Positions 44,879-45,670 of a DNA stretch of 45,670 bases are shown here, one piece after another. The notes below the pieces were generated by a model that was not told where the DNA came from, made no database searches, and was given only the letters and a program-made list of their open reading frames with translations. The stretch lies in the NCBI GenBank assembly GCA_016929595.1, contig JAFGIN010000105.1, positions 1 to 45,670 of the forward strand. Reading direction: 5' to 3'. The position numbers and the translations under genes were made by a program. Source of the stretch: Chitinispirillaceae bacterium (lineage in GTDB: Bacteria; Fibrobacterota; Chitinivibrionia; Chitinivibrionales; Chitinispirillaceae). The first letter of the stretch is position 1. Every line of letters starts with the position of its first letter.

Positions 44879-45286
44879 CTAAGTAATATCAATAACGTAT
44901 CTTCCAGTACCAAGAAATGACAATTTATACCGGTATTTTCTTGCATCTTTAAGCTCCAGCAGCATTATGCAAAACAATACCGGCTGTTTCTCTTCAATAT
45001 TCCATTCAAGAAATTCAACACTTTTCACTGCCGGTTCAAATTTTATTATTAACTCTTCAATAGTTTTTGCATATTCATTGATATTCCCAGGTATTGCAGT
45101 ATGTATTGCCGGGAAATCTGGTAATCCATAATTTGTGCGTGTTACCATACTTCCTGCAAGTATATTAAATGTTCTCTGCAGGTAAAGTTGAATAGTTACC
45201 GCATCACGGAGGTTTTCTGAAAGATTTCCAACCGGTACGCCTTTGTACTCCGCTGGTGCTAACATTTCAAAAATGCGCAAGTGCAT
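44879..45286 (-). CDS. tssE: TssE / gp25-like baseplate protein
   Basis: The protein has 135 residues. The pattern ENLRDAVTIQLYLQRTFNIL, MVTRTNYGLPDF, INEYAKTIEELIIKFEPAVK and FCIMLLEL fits the GPW/gp25 family of phage and type VI baseplates (NYGLPDF and FEPxxxxV are the best marks). Length is normal for TssE. It would sit at the wedge of the contractile baseplate in the cytoplasm. No other core gene is in the window, and the start has a weak ribosome site. A phage or extracellular-injection-system homologue is possible. Confidence 0.75.
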   Translation of the reverse strand: MHLRIFEMLAPAEYKGVPVGNLSENLRDAVTIQLYLQRTFNILAGSMVTRTNYGLPDFPAIHTAIPGNINEYAKTIEELIIKFEPAVKSVEFLEWNIEEKQPVLFCIMLLELKDARKYRYKLSFLGTGRYVIDIT

Positions 45287-45670
45287 TGTATTAATATCTC
45301 GTTATTTAGTTTTTGAGTAATGGAATTAAATAAAAATAAAAGATGGCTGGTACAGAATACAATGGAATTTTACTTGCTTAATAAAAGAATTTTAGTTTTT
45401 TAAAAATCGTTAAAACTATTTACATAATCTAATCTCATAAATGTTTTAATTTAACATATAAAAAATAATTTTTTTCAATTATATACAAAACACAAATAGT
45501 TCAATTGCAATATTAGCGAAATAAAATTTTTTTTCTTCTTAAAAGAAAACGGGCGGGCGGCGAGAAAAATGAAGAAAAAGTCGGGCTGGTACAGACAAAC
45601 AACACACCAATACTGCTGCGCTCGCAAAGCCTCGCTTGGCCTTCGGCAAATATTTTGTCCTCGCTACGCC
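45287..45670. other. AT-rich region to the window end
   Basis: 384 bases without a gene. 45300-45540 is very A/T-rich and contains the promoter of the TssE-like gene. GGCTGGTACAGA occurs twice (45345-45356 and 45584-45595). The last 65 bases are GC-richer with small inverted parts (GCTTGGCCTTCGGC). Confidence 0.5.

Noticed and set aside
33627-45563. Inverted GGGCGGCGA sequences as ends of a mobile element spanning the type VI-like region
   Set aside because: The match is 9 bases in low-complexity surroundings; no integrase, target duplication or tRNA end was seen.

Overview
The window looks like a chromosomal segment of a Fibrobacterota bacterium (Fibrobacter / Chitinispirillum-type). Reasons: a TIGR02147/DUF4423 regulator next to a DUF2341-LamG lipoprotein, a FISUMP-domain protein, many Ig-like and InlB-type repeat surface proteins, and a recurring short C-terminal sorting-like domain on secreted enzymes. 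No tRNA, rRNA, CRISPR array or prophage was seen. No database search was possible; family names rest on motifs read from the sequence.

Layout. (1) 1-4055, minus strand: a tight operon of an Ig-like-domain protein, an M23-like protein with altered metal ligands, a lipoprotein, a hypothetical protein and a partial ORF. (2) 4346-4930: an IS200-like (RAYT) transposase between small inverted REP-like hairpins. (3) 4959-8537: a 1192-residue surface protein of Ig, FN3 and TSDGGF-repeat modules. (4) 8817-12062: membrane histidine kinase, AhpD-like protein and a GGEEF diguanylate cyclase, then heptanucleotide repeats. (5) 12589-15951: Tat-dependent DUF362 protein, a secreted protein, and the C-terminal remnant of a VIT/PEP-CTERM-type protein. 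(6) 16110-18786: LamG lipoprotein and TIGR02147 regulator; a 30-bp perfect palindrome supplies the LamG stop codon. (7) 19047-22339: orphan sorting domain, M28 peptidase, OsmC protein, response regulator, broken histidine kinase. (8) 22705-26889: a curli locus, csgE-csgF-csgG on plus facing two curlin-repeat genes on minus. (9) 27287-33579: papain-like protease, GH2 and PL9 enzymes (an apparent pectin/galactoside operon) and a second orphan sorting domain. (10) 33806-39327: zinc-ribbon protein, Hcp-like protein with an Ig-like tail, a 1091-residue unknown protein and a secreted helical protein. (11) 39412-44815: beta-helix-like membrane protein, an Ig/InlB/FISUMP protein split by an in-frame TAG, and a GH53 galactanase. 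(12) 44879-45286: a TssE/gp25-like baseplate protein.

How the parts may work together. The two edges (1-4055 and 34058-39327) share a domain and the same gene order: Ig-like-tailed carrier, large protein, exported small protein. With a gp25-like baseplate gene near the right end this suggests type VI secretion (or a related contractile system) cargo cassettes, one with a peptidoglycan-peptidase-like domain and one of unknown type. This is the best candidate for an undescribed system here. The middle encodes surface amyloid, adhesin-like proteins and plant-polysaccharide enzymes, consistent with a particle-attached polysaccharide degrader.
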